A stretch of DNA of 64,000 nt, taken from NCBI RefSeq assembly GCF_902859725.1, contig NZ_CADIJP010000001.1:186001-250000 (forward strand), read 5' to 3'. The notes under the pieces were generated by a model, which saw only the letters and a program-made list of their open reading frames with translations, had not been told where the DNA came from and did no database searches. The DNA comes from Achromobacter mucicolens (GTDB taxonomy: Bacteria > Pseudomonadota > Gammaproteobacteria > Burkholderiales > Burkholderiaceae_B). The translations under genes were made by a program, and so were the position numbers. How positions within the stretch are numbered: position 1 is the stretch's first letter; every line of letters begins with the position of its first letter. Below are positions 1 through 7,750 of this stretch, one piece after another.

Positions 1-872
1 TGTTCTCGCAGCAGCGCGAGGAAAGCCTGCGCAGCCAGCGAATCGGTGGCGTCGCGCCGCCGCGCCAGGCAGATGTCGCGTTCGTTGATCGGCAGGGACA
101 GCGGCACGGCCTTCAGCCCGGCTAGCCGAAACTGAAATAGCGCCAGGGTTGGCGCGATGGTGACGCCCAGGCCGGCCGCGATGAATCCGGCCGCCGTCGA
201 CAGGCTGTTGACCTGGTGCGAACGCAGCCACTGCCGGGGATAGATGGCGGCGTCCAGGTGCTGGCGGATGCTGCTGTTGCTCTCGAAGCCGATGATGGGA
301 TAGTCCAGCACATCCTGCACCGACAGGCGGCGGCGGGCCGCCAGCGGGTGGCTTGCGGGACAGATGAAGTGAAAGGTGTCGCGCGCCAGCACCTCGATGT
401 CGAGGTCGGTGCTGGGATAGGCGGCCGCGCACAGCGCGAAATCCACCTGGCGGTTGCGAACCATGTCGATGCACACGGTGCTGGCCACGTCCTGAACCTG
501 CACGCTGATGCCGGGGTAGTCGTCGCCGAAGCGGGCGATCAGCCCGGGCAGGATGCCCGACGAAATCGACGGCAGCGCGGCGAGCGCAACGCGGCCCTTG
601 CGCCGCTCGACGTGGTCGCGCATTTCGGCCAGGGCGCGCTCCGTTTCGGGCAGCAGGTGCGCGACGATGTTCTGAAAGGCCTCGCCCTCGGCGGTCAGCT
701 CGACGTTGCGTGTGCTGCGCGAGAAAAGCTTCACGCCGAGGTCGCTTTCCAGGTTGGAAATGAGGGCGCTGAACGCGCTCTGCGTCAGACAGCAGTGCTC
801 GGCCGCGCGCGTGAAACTGCGCAATGCCGCCAGGGCCGTGAAGGCCTTCATGTGGCGTAGCGATAGGTTCAT
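1..872 (-). CDS. LysR-family transcriptional regulator (3' end cut by window edge)
   Basis: The frame reads leftward from ATG at 872 and is still open at base 1, giving about 290 residues; LysR proteins are usually about 300, so only a few C-terminal residues are missing. The N-terminus (MNLSLRHMKAFTALAALRSF, then AAEHCCLTQSAFSALISNLE) is a typical LysR winged helix-turn-helix. The rest fits the periplasmic-binding-like effector domain, with a conserved FICPASHPLA stretch. It lies just upstream of the amidohydrolase stop and in the same direction, so it probably is not part of that transcript. The effector is unknown. The family call is secure and the target is not. Confidence 0.9.
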   Translation of the reverse strand, partial: MNLSLRHMKAFTALAALRSFTRAAEHCCLTQSAFSALISNLESDLGVKLFSRSTRNVELTAEGEAFQNIVAHLLPETERALAEMRDHVERRKGRVALAALPSISSGILPGLIARFGDDYPGISVQVQDVASTVCIDMVRNRQVDFALCAAAYPSTDLDIEVLARDTFHFICPASHPLAARRRLSVQDVLDYPIIGFESNSSIRQHLDAAIYPRQWLRSHQVNSLSTAAGFIAAGLGVTIAPTLALFQFRLAGLKAVPLSLPINERDICLARRRDATDSLAAQAFLALLRE

Positions 873-897
873 GCGGCGGACTCCGCTGCGCTAAGGA

Positions 898-1770
898 CTA
901 GAAACCATACAGCGCCGCGGGATTGGCCGCCAGCACCTGGCGGCGCAACGCCGCGTCGGGCAGCCAGGCCGCGATTTCGCGCAGCAGGCGTTCGGGCGGA
1001 ACGTCGCGATAGGCGCTGACGTCGGTGGGCACTTTGCCGGGCTCGCGGCTGGTGTGTGGCCAATCGCTGGCCCATAGCGCCCGTTCGGGATTGCCGTCGA
1101 TGAAAGCGCGGGCCAACGCGGTGACGCGCGCGGACTCTTCAGTGTCATCGGGGTTGGCGCTGATGCGGTACGACGCGGACAGCTTGACGTACGCGGCGCC
1201 GTCACCGACCAGCGCCAGCACCTGCCGCACGCGCGGATCGTCCAGCGGCAGCGCTGCCGGAATCATCGCGAAGTGGTCCAGCACCACCGGCACGGGCAGC
1301 CGGGCCAGCGCGGGGGCAGCGGCGGCGATGGCGTCGAGCGAGGCGTAGACCTGAAGGTGCCAGTCTTGCCCCGCAACGCGGCCGGCCCAGGCCGACAGCG
1401 CGCGGCTGACCGTGGCGGCGTCGCTGGCGCCCGTGCTTTCGAGGTTGACGCGCAGGCCGCGCACGCCGGCATCGTGCAGTCGCGAGAGTTCAACGTCCGC
1501 CACGTCATCATCCACGACGGCCACCCCCCGTGCCGCGCCGTCCAGCGCCAGCAGGCTGTCCACCAGCAGGCGGTTGTCGACGCCGTAGATGCTGGGCTGC
1601 ACGATCACGGCATGGGCGAGGCCCAGGCGCTGCAGATGCGCGCGCAGCGCATCCGCGGACGCGGGGCCGGGCGTGTAGGGCCGGTCCGCCAGCATGGGGT
1701 AATTGGCCTGCGGCGCCACGACGTGCACGTGGCAATCGCAGGCGCCGGCGGCAAGCTGCGGCGCCGTCAT
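898..1770 (-). CDS. Amidohydrolase, 2-pyrone-4,6-dicarboxylate hydrolase-like
   Basis: This 290-residue protein has the TIM-barrel amidohydrolase (Amidohydro_2) pattern. It carries an N-terminal metal HxH in CDCHVHV, a central histidine in VVLDHFAM and a late aspartate in ALWASDWPH. Length and motifs match the 2-pyrone-4,6-dicarboxylate lactonase/hydrolase group, which hydrolyses cyclic or lactone carboxylates in the cytoplasm. Start ATG at 1770 places the gene two bases beyond the stop of the dehydrogenase upstream, so the two are co-transcribed. The cluster (two Bug receptors, dehydrogenase, hydrolase) suggests catabolism of a hydroxy- or oxo-carboxylate. The exact substrate cannot be read from sequence. 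Confidence 0.85.
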   Translation of the reverse strand: MTAPQLAAGACDCHVHVVAPQANYPMLADRPYTPGPASADALRAHLQRLGLAHAVIVQPSIYGVDNRLLVDSLLALDGAARGVAVVDDDVADVELSRLHDAGVRGLRVNLESTGASDAATVSRALSAWAGRVAGQDWHLQVYASLDAIAAAAPALARLPVPVVLDHFAMIPAALPLDDPRVRQVLALVGDGAAYVKLSASYRISANPDDTEESARVTALARAFIDGNPERALWASDWPHTSREPGKVPTDVSAYRDVPPERLLREIAAWLPDAALRRQVLAANPAALYGF

Positions 1771-1772
1771 GG

Positions 1773-2834
1773 TCAGCCCGCCTGCAGGCGCGCGACGAAG
1801 GCCGCGCCGGCTTCGCGCGTGCCCAGGTTGCCGCCCACGTCCCGCGTGCATTCCTTCGCGAGGATGGTGTCGGCGATGGTGGCCTCGATGGCGGCGGCGG
1901 CCTGCAGGAAGGCCTGGTTGCCGGTCTTTTGGCCGTGCCAGTTCAAGAGCATCGCGCCCGACAGGATCAGCGAGATCGGGTTGGCGATGTTCTGGCCGGC
2001 GATGTCGGGGGCCGAGCCGTGCGCCGCCTGTCCCATCGCGTAGTCGCGGCCGGCGTTCAGCGAGCCGCCCAGGCCCAGGCTGCCCGACAGTTCGGCTGTC
2101 AGGTCGGACAGGATGTCGCCGAACATGTTGGTGGTGACGATGACGTCGTAGCGCTGAGGCGCGCGCACCACGTGCGCCATCATGGCGTCGACGATCACGT
2201 CGTCCACGCGGACGTCGGGGAATTGCTGCGCGACCTGGCGGCACATCTCCAGGAACATGCCGTCGCCCAGCTTGAGCACGTTGGCCTTGTGCACCATCGT
2301 GACGTGCTTGTTGCGCGTCATGGCCAGCTCGAACGCCGTGCGCGCGATGCGCTCGCAGCACTGGCGGGTGATGCGGCGCAGCGACACGACGACGTCGGGC
2401 GTGATCAGCATCTCGCTGCCGCCGGACTCGACGTTGCGGTCGGCATAGAAGCCCTCGGTGTTCTCGCGCACCACTACCAGGTCGAATTCGCCCAGGCGCG
2501 CCTGCATGCCGGGATAGGTCCGCGCGGGACGGATGTTGGCGTGCAGGTCCAGCTTCTTGCGAAAGTACATCGACGGATTGATTTCGCCGCGCGCTTCGTC
2601 CTTGAAGTCATAGGTGGCCATGGGTCCCAGCATCAGGCCGTCGGCCGCCTTGACCTTTTCAAGGAGGGCGGGCGTGACGGTGGCGCCGTGCTGCTTCAGG
2701 CTGTCGTGGCCCGCGATGTCGTGGTCGAACTGCAGGTTCAGGCCGAAGCGGCGCGAGGCGGCTTCAAGCACGTCGACAGCGACCGCCATGGTTTCGGGGC
2801 CGATGCCGTCGCCGGGGAGTACAACGATTTTCAT
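1773..2834 (-). CDS. Isocitrate/isopropylmalate-family dehydrogenase (tartrate dehydrogenase-like)
   Basis: At 353 residues this is the length of NAD-dependent beta-decarboxylating dehydrogenases. It opens with MKIVVLPGDGIGPE and carries the substrate-binding arginine region, VVRENTEGFYAD, a catalytic lysine in VHKANVLKLGDG, metal-binding aspartates in VDAMMAHVV and TNMFGDILSD, and the nucleotide loop AAHGSAPDIAG. The family oxidises and decarboxylates 2-hydroxy acids such as 3-isopropylmalate, isocitrate or tartrate. It sits in a catabolic cluster with no leuC/leuD nearby, which argues against leucine biosynthesis and for a tartrate- or alkylmalate-type substrate. That is inference. It is probably in one operon with the amidohydrolase downstream. 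Confidence 0.88.
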   Translation of the reverse strand: MKIVVLPGDGIGPETMAVAVDVLEAASRRFGLNLQFDHDIAGHDSLKQHGATVTPALLEKVKAADGLMLGPMATYDFKDEARGEINPSMYFRKKLDLHANIRPARTYPGMQARLGEFDLVVVRENTEGFYADRNVESGGSEMLITPDVVVSLRRITRQCCERIARTAFELAMTRNKHVTMVHKANVLKLGDGMFLEMCRQVAQQFPDVRVDDVIVDAMMAHVVRAPQRYDVIVTTNMFGDILSDLTAELSGSLGLGGSLNAGRDYAMGQAAHGSAPDIAGQNIANPISLILSGAMLLNWHGQKTGNQAFLQAAAAIEATIADTILAKECTRDVGGNLGTREAGAAFVARLQAG

Positions 2835-2866
2835 GGAGCGTTTTCCTGTGGATGATTCGGCCAGGC

Positions 2867-3871
2867 TTAATCGACCTGGACCCCGGTGGCTTGCACCAGG
2901 TTCTGATATTTGGCGGCTTCGCTGCGCACGAAGGCCGTGAATTCCTGCGAGGTGTTCGGCCGCACGGCCGCGCCGTCGCCTTCGAGCCGCGACTTGATTG
3001 CGGGTTCGGCCAGGATGGCATTCAGCTTTGCATTGAGCTGCTCGACCACCGCGGAGGGCGTTTCTGCGGGCGCGAAGACGCCGCCCCACAAGCTGAATTG
3101 GAAGTCCGGCACGGTGGCCTCGCTGATGGTGGGCACCTTGGGCAGGATGCCCAGGCGCTCCCGCGAGGATACCGCCAGCGCCCGCAGCCGGCCGCTGTTG
3201 ATGTGCGGCATGGCGGCCGATGCGCTGGAGAAGAAGCAGTCGACGTGCCCGCCCAGTAGGTCCGACATGGCCTGGCCGGCGCCCTTGTACGGCGCGTGGA
3301 TCATGCGTGTTTGCGTGCCCAGCGCCAGCGCGGCGGCGGCCAGATGGCCCGGCGTGGCGGTGCCCGACGACGCGTATGCGATGGCGTCCGGCTTGGCGCG
3401 GGCGGCCGCGATCAGCGCGGCCAGGTCCGCATGCGGCGACTTTTCCGGCACGACCAGAACCAGGGGCGAATCCCCTACCAGGATCACCGGCGCGAACTCG
3501 CGCAGCGGGTCGTAGCCCAGCGACTTCATGGCATATGGGTTGACGGCGATCTCGCCGGTCTGGCCCAGCAGCAGGGTGTAGCCGTCGGCGGGCGCGCGCA
3601 GCACGATGCGCGATCCGACCGCGCCCGAGGCGCCGGGGCGGTTCTCGACGATGAAGGTCTGCTTGAATTCCGTGCCCAGGCGTTCGGCGAGGATGCGGGC
3701 GAAGACGTCGCCCTGCCCGCCGGGGGCATAGGGCACGATGATCGTCACGGGCTTGGCGGGATAGGCATCCGCCGCTCGCGCCGCGCCGGCAAGGGTCAGC
3801 GCCACGCCGGCCGCCGCGCCTTGCAGCAGGCGGCGGCGCGCGGGGTTCAGGGGATGTTGGGGCTGCTGCAT
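2867..3871 (-). CDS. Tripartite tricarboxylate (Bug/TctC-family) periplasmic receptor
   Basis: This 334-residue protein has an N-terminal export signal with a twin-arginine-like ARRRLLQG stretch before a hydrophobic run ending AGAARA-ADAYP, followed by the Bug signature VTIIVPYAPGGQGD. Later family landmarks are IVENRPGASG, PADGYTLLLG and HAPYKGAGQAMSDLLGGH. Bug receptors bind carboxylates or related small molecules in the periplasm and hand them to TctAB permeases. No tctA/tctB gene is nearby. It is the second of two adjacent Bug genes, 32 bases after the other, in the same leftward cluster as the dehydrogenase. The ligand is unknown. Confidence 0.93.
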   Translation of the reverse strand: MQQPQHPLNPARRRLLQGAAAGVALTLAGAARAADAYPAKPVTIIVPYAPGGQGDVFARILAERLGTEFKQTFIVENRPGASGAVGSRIVLRAPADGYTLLLGQTGEIAVNPYAMKSLGYDPLREFAPVILVGDSPLVLVVPEKSPHADLAALIAAARAKPDAIAYASSGTATPGHLAAAALALGTQTRMIHAPYKGAGQAMSDLLGGHVDCFFSSASAAMPHINSGRLRALAVSSRERLGILPKVPTISEATVPDFQFSLWGGVFAPAETPSAVVEQLNAKLNAILAEPAIKSRLEGDGAAVRPNTSQEFTAFVRSEAAKYQNLVQATGVQVD

Positions 3872-3903
3872 GGTGTCTCCTTGTTGTGCGTGCGGCGGGC
3901 CGG

Positions 3904-4893
3904 TCAGTCCAGCTTCATGCCGGACTTCTTGACCACGCCTTCCCACATCTCCAGTTCGGCGGCCAGGGCGTTGCCGAAGTCGTCGGGCGATCCGCTGATG
4001 GCCTGGGCGCCTTCGTGCTTCAGGCGGTCGGCGACCAGCTTGTCGGCGGCGGCGTCGTTGATGGCCTGGTTCAGCCTGCCGACGACCTCGGGCGGCGTGC
4101 CTGCCGGCGCCAGCACGCCCCACCACGTCGTGATGTCGAAGTCGGCAACGCCTGCCTCGGCCACGGTGGGCGTGTCGGGGAACAGCGGCGAGCGCGTCTT
4201 GCCCGTGACGGCCAGCAGGTCCACGCGCTGGTCGCGCACTTGCGAGAGGATGGTGGGCACGGTGGCGAAAAACACCTGGACGCGCCCGGCCAGCAGATCG
4301 ACGGTGGCCGGTCCGCTGCCCTTGTAGGGCACGTGCGTCATGGCGGCGTTGGTCTTCTGCTTGAACAGTTCGCCGGCCAGATGGTTGATGCTGCCGTTGC
4401 CTGCCGAGCAGAAGTTCAGGTCTGCGCCCGGTTTGGCGGCAAGCTGGCGCAGGTCGGCGATGGAGTTCAGCTTCAGGTCCTTGGCCGTCACCACGAAGAG
4501 CGGGCCGCGGCCCAGCATCGCGATGGGCGCAAAGGACTTGCGCACGTCATAGGTGGTGCTGATGCCAGCGGCGGCGTTGGTGACGAATGTGGACGTCGCA
4601 AAAAGCAGCGTGTAGCCGTCGGGCCGCGCATTGGCGACCAGCGCGGCGCCGATGGATCCGCCGCCGCCGCCGCGGTTTTCCACGACCACGGACTGGCCCA
4701 GCTTGTCGGCCAGCGTGCGCGCCATGTCCCGCGCAATGCTGTCGGTGCCGCCGCCTGCCGTAAAGGGCACCACCAACGTGATGGGTCGGCTGGGGTAGGA
4801 ATCGGCGGATGCTGCCACCGGCGCGCAAAGCGCGGGCAACAGAAGGGCCAGCCCCGCAAGCAGCCGCTGCGGGGATACGTTGAACTGCTTCAT
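3904..4893 (-). CDS. Tripartite tricarboxylate (Bug/TctC-family) periplasmic receptor
   Basis: A 329-residue Bug receptor with a Sec signal (LLAGLALLLPALCAPVAASA) followed by YPSRPITLVVPFTAGGGTD. Internal landmarks are VVENRGGGGGSIG, RPDGYTLLFA and THVPYKGSGPATVDLLAGR. It lies 27 bases downstream of the GntR regulator and immediately upstream of another Bug gene. The two share the fold signatures but differ widely in residues, so this is not a recent duplication. Two receptors in one cluster suggest two related ligands or receptors of different affinity. The ligand is unknown. Confidence 0.93.
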   Translation of the reverse strand: MKQFNVSPQRLLAGLALLLPALCAPVAASADSYPSRPITLVVPFTAGGGTDSIARDMARTLADKLGQSVVVENRGGGGGSIGAALVANARPDGYTLLFATSTFVTNAAAGISTTYDVRKSFAPIAMLGRGPLFVVTAKDLKLNSIADLRQLAAKPGADLNFCSAGNGSINHLAGELFKQKTNAAMTHVPYKGSGPATVDLLAGRVQVFFATVPTILSQVRDQRVDLLAVTGKTRSPLFPDTPTVAEAGVADFDITTWWGVLAPAGTPPEVVGRLNQAINDAAADKLVADRLKHEGAQAISGSPDDFGNALAAELEMWEGVVKKSGMKLD

Positions 4894-4920
4894 CGACTTG
4901 TCTCCGATCGATGGCCGCGC

Positions 4921-5553
4921 TTAACCCTGGCGCAGCATCTTTAGGCGTTCCAGCAGGGCCTGGTGAATGTGGTGCTGCGCGGCGTCTTGCGCGCCTTGGA
5001 CATCGCGGGCGCGGATGGCGTCGACGATGGCCTGGTGTTCCTGGTTGGAGCGGCCGGCCCGCTCCGATGAGCTGAGCGTGCTGCGGCCCAGCAGGTAGGT
5101 GGTCTCGGTCAGCGAATGCAGCGAGCGGATCAGGTAGCGGTTGTGCGCGGCGCTGTAGATGGCTTGGTGAAAGCGCAGGTTCTGGGCGACGGGGTCGCCG
5201 CCGTCGCCTTCGTCCAGAATGGCCTGCATGTTGGCGACCTCGGCGTCCGTGGCATGGCGCGCGGCGAATGCGGCGGCAGCGCCCTCAAGCACTTCGCGCA
5301 TGGAGTAAAGCTCGCCGACTTCCTGCTGGTCCATCGTGGTGACGACCAGTCCGCGGCCGGGCTCGTGCGTAATGAGGCCTTCGTCCTGGATGCGTTTGAG
5401 CGCTTCGCGCACGGGGGTGCGGCCCATTTCGAGCTGGTCGGCGACTTCCACTTCGCGCAACCGGTGGCTGGGCGTGAACATGCCGGCCAGGATGCGGCGC
5501 TTGATCTCGTTGTAGGCCGCGAAGGCCTGCGAACTGCTCTTGGGAATGGGCAA
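4921..5553 (-). CDS. GntR-family (FadR/FCD subgroup) transcriptional regulator
   Basis: About 210 residues. A winged helix-turn-helix (YNEIKRRILAGMF, then LREVEVADQLEMGRTPVREA) is followed by an all-helical FCD ligand domain with metal-type histidines (RFHQAIYSAAHN and HQAIVDAI). FCD regulators bind carboxylates and usually repress their neighbours. There is no in-frame ATG before the DNA-binding domain. I chose TTG at 5553 because the longer TTG start at 5607 would place a 28-bp inverted repeat, probably its own operator, inside the coding region. It precedes the Bug-Bug-dehydrogenase-amidohydrolase genes and probably controls them. Confidence 0.85.
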   Translation of the reverse strand: MPIPKSSSQAFAAYNEIKRRILAGMFTPSHRLREVEVADQLEMGRTPVREALKRIQDEGLITHEPGRGLVVTTMDQQEVGELYSMREVLEGAAAAFAARHATDAEVANMQAILDEGDGGDPVAQNLRFHQAIYSAAHNRYLIRSLHSLTETTYLLGRSTLSSSERAGRSNQEHQAIVDAIRARDVQGAQDAAQHHIHQALLERLKMLRQG

Positions 5554-5568
5554 GGCTGTCTCAATGCG

Positions 5569-5596
5569 TTTTTTGTATATTTTTGCATACAAAAAA
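5569..5596. promoter_or_regulatory. 28-bp inverted repeat, probable GntR operator
   Basis: The arms TTTTTTGTAT and ATACAAAAAA are exact reverse complements over 10 bases around an 8-base spacer. The site lies directly upstream of the chosen start of the GntR gene, in very AT-rich sequence that contrasts with the GC-rich surroundings. Autoregulation by the adjacent FCD-type GntR protein is the natural reading. Its location is seen directly; the protein that binds it is inferred. Confidence 0.6.
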
Positions 5597-5638
5597 TCGG
5601 CCGACAATCCGGCCCCTGAAAATAGATGCTTGGCCGCG

Positions 5639-6547
5639 TTATCCGCCCAGCGGCGCGCGCGACAGGTGGCGCCGGAACAGGTCCGCCATGGTGGCCGCCG
5701 CCAGCGACAGCGGCGTGCCCTGCAGCGTCATGATGCCGATGCTTGCCACCGGCATGGGCACGTCGGCGCGGATGCGCCGGGCCTCGTCGCCGTAGGGCTT
5801 GATGTCCAGCATGCCGGACGGGCAAAGGATGAGCGCGTCGCTGCGGGTCATCAGGTTCCACATGACGCCGAAGGTGTCGCACTCGATGACCCGCTCGGGT
5901 TCGGGCAGGCGGTGCGCGCGCAGCCCTCGCAGAAAGGCTTCGGTGTGGCTGCCGGGCGATACGTTGAGCAGCCATTCGCAGCCGCGGATGTCGTCCCAAC
6001 GCCGTGCGCGCGCCAGGGGATGCCCCTTGCGGCACGCGATCATGAATTCCAGCGGCCGCAGTTCCTCGAAGTCGAATTCCTGCCCGCCGGCGCCGTCGTT
6101 CATGCGCGAGGCCAGCGCGAAATCCAGGGCGCCGTTGCGCAGCGCGGGCATCACCGAGGGGAGCAATCCCTCGGAGACCTTGACCTTGGCGGCCGGCATG
6201 CTTGCGCGGAATTCGGCCAGCACGTCGGGCAGCACGCTCATCATCACCATGGGTGTGACGCCGACCGCCACGCGCGCCTGCGCGCCGCTGAGCAACTGGC
6301 GGATGTCCTGGCGGGCCAGCGCGAGCTGCGCCTGCGCGAGGCGAGCCCGAACCGTGAGGTGCTCGCCGCATTCCGTGACGGCGATGCCCTTGGGGCTGCG
6401 CGTCAGGAGCGGCGCGTCCAGTTCGGTTTCGAGTTCCTTGATGGCCTTGGTCACGGCGGCCTGGCTCAGGTGCAGGCTGCGCGCGGCGGCGCGGATGCTG
6501 CGCAGTTCGGCCACTTTCAGCCACGCGCGCAATTGATGGTCTTTCAC
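5639..6547 (-). CDS. LysR-family transcriptional regulator
   Basis: A 302-residue LysR protein. Its start is taken as GTG at 6547, giving the family-typical N-terminus (M)KDHQLRAWLKVAELRSI; an upstream GTG at 6580 would add 11 residues but has its Shine-Dalgarno-like AAGG too close. The helix-turn-helix LHLSQAAVTKAIKELE is well conserved and the effector domain is complete (CRKGHPLARA). It is divergent from the Bug-amidase pair at 6690, which is the likely target. It lies upstream of the GntR gene in the same direction, separated by the GntR operator region. The ligand is unknown. Confidence 0.88.
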   Translation of the reverse strand: MKDHQLRAWLKVAELRSIRAAARSLHLSQAAVTKAIKELETELDAPLLTRSPKGIAVTECGEHLTVRARLAQAQLALARQDIRQLLSGAQARVAVGVTPMVMMSVLPDVLAEFRASMPAAKVKVSEGLLPSVMPALRNGALDFALASRMNDGAGGQEFDFEELRPLEFMIACRKGHPLARARRWDDIRGCEWLLNVSPGSHTEAFLRGLRAHRLPEPERVIECDTFGVMWNLMTRSDALILCPSGMLDIKPYGDEARRIRADVPMPVASIGIMTLQGTPLSLAAATMADLFRRHLSRAPLGG

Positions 6548-6625
6548 GGCGATGTGCCCCTGACAACCTGGGGTGGTCACCTTAACAAAAATATAGCCTT
6601 ACACGCAGCGCGGACCATCCCTAAG

Positions 6626-6640
6626 CTGATCGTCGATCAG
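6626..6640. promoter_or_regulatory. 15-bp perfect palindrome in divergent LysR/Bug promoter region
   Basis: CTGATCG-T-CGATCAG is an exact inverted repeat between the LysR start (about 6547-6580) and the Bug receptor start at 6690. Its place in a divergent LysR intergenic region suggests a regulator binding site. It contains no obvious T-N11-A LysR box, so assignment to the adjacent LysR protein is tentative. Confidence 0.4.
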
Positions 6641-6689
6641 GCCCGGAAAGACCGATGGCCTGGCCCGAAAAGCGCTTCAGGAGAATGCC

Positions 6690-7667
6690 ATGCCGATCTT
6701 TGCCCGCCGTGCCGTTTCCTTGTTTCTTGTCCTCGTGGCCGCCACCGGCGCCAGCGCCGCCCGCGCCGACTGGCCGCAGCGGCCGATCAAGCTCATCGTC
6801 CCGTATGCCGCGGGGTCGGGCCCGGATGTGGTGCTGCGCCCGATCGCCGACGCGCTGGGCCGCGAGCTGGGGCAGCCGGTCATCGTGGAGAACCGGGGCG
6901 GCGCGGGCGGCATCGTCGGCACGCAGGCGCTGGCGTCGGCCCCGCCCGATGGCTACACCATCGGCTTCGGCAATATCGTCACGCTGGCGATCAACAAGAG
7001 CATGTACGCCAAGCTGCCCTACGACCCGCAGCGCAGCCTGGCGCCCGTCAGCCTGGCCATCAGCAATGCGCTGGTGCTGATCGCGCGCAACGGCCTGCCG
7101 GCCAGCAACGTGCAGGAGCTGGCCGCGTACGCGAAGCAGCATCCGGGCAAGGTGAGTGTGGGATCGCTGGGCGTAGGATCCAGCGCGCATCTGGCGGGGG
7201 AGATGCTCAAGAGCGAGACCGGCACCACCATGCTGCACGTGCCGTACAAGAGCGGCCAGCAGGCCGTGGTGGATCTGGCGGGCGGACAGCTGGACGTGAT
7301 GATCGACAACGTGGCGGGCGTGCTGCCTTTTATCCGCGCGGGCCAGGTCAAGGTGCTGGGCGCCACCAGCCTGACGCGCGTGCCGGTGCTGCCGGATGTG
7401 CCGACGCTGGACGAATCGGGCTTGAAGGGGTTTGAGGTCGTGTCGTGGGGCGGCATCGTGACGCCGGCGGGCACCCCGGCGCCGGTGATCGCCAAGCTGA
7501 ACGCCGCCATTGCCAAGGCATTGCAAGACCCCGCGGTGCAGAAGCAGAACGAGACCCTGTCGGTCGATGCCACGCCGTCCACGCCCGAGCAGTTTGCCAG
7601 CCTCATCGCCGCGGAGATTCCGCGCTGGGCGGCGATGGTCAAGCAGTCCGGCGCATCGGCGGATTGA
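6690..7667 (+). CDS. Tripartite tricarboxylate (Bug/TctC-family) periplasmic receptor
   Basis: A 325-residue Bug receptor. ATG at 6690 follows a good Shine-Dalgarno (CAGGAGA). A signal peptide (RRAVSLFLVLVAATGASAARA) precedes WPQRPIKLIVPYAAGSGPD. Further landmarks are IVENRGGAGGIVG, PPDGYTIGFG and LHVPYKSGQQAVVDLAGGQ. It is followed after 83 bases by an amidase gene in the same direction and is divergent from a LysR gene. The amidase partner suggests that the ligand is an amide or a compound carrying an amide bond. That is inference from context only. Confidence 0.94.
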   Translation: MPIFARRAVSLFLVLVAATGASAARADWPQRPIKLIVPYAAGSGPDVVLRPIADALGRELGQPVIVENRGGAGGIVGTQALASAPPDGYTIGFGNIVTLAINKSMYAKLPYDPQRSLAPVSLAISNALVLIARNGLPASNVQELAAYAKQHPGKVSVGSLGVGSSAHLAGEMLKSETGTTMLHVPYKSGQQAVVDLAGGQLDVMIDNVAGVLPFIRAGQVKVLGATSLTRVPVLPDVPTLDESGLKGFEVVSWGGIVTPAGTPAPVIAKLNAAIAKALQDPAVQKQNETLSVDATPSTPEQFASLIAAEIPRWAAMVKQSGASAD

Positions 7668-7750
7668 GTGTGCGGCGCGGAACGGGTATTGCAGCGCGCA
7701 TGCTCCGGAGCGGTCCGCGCAGAACAGGGTTATCAGAATAGGGAGACAAC

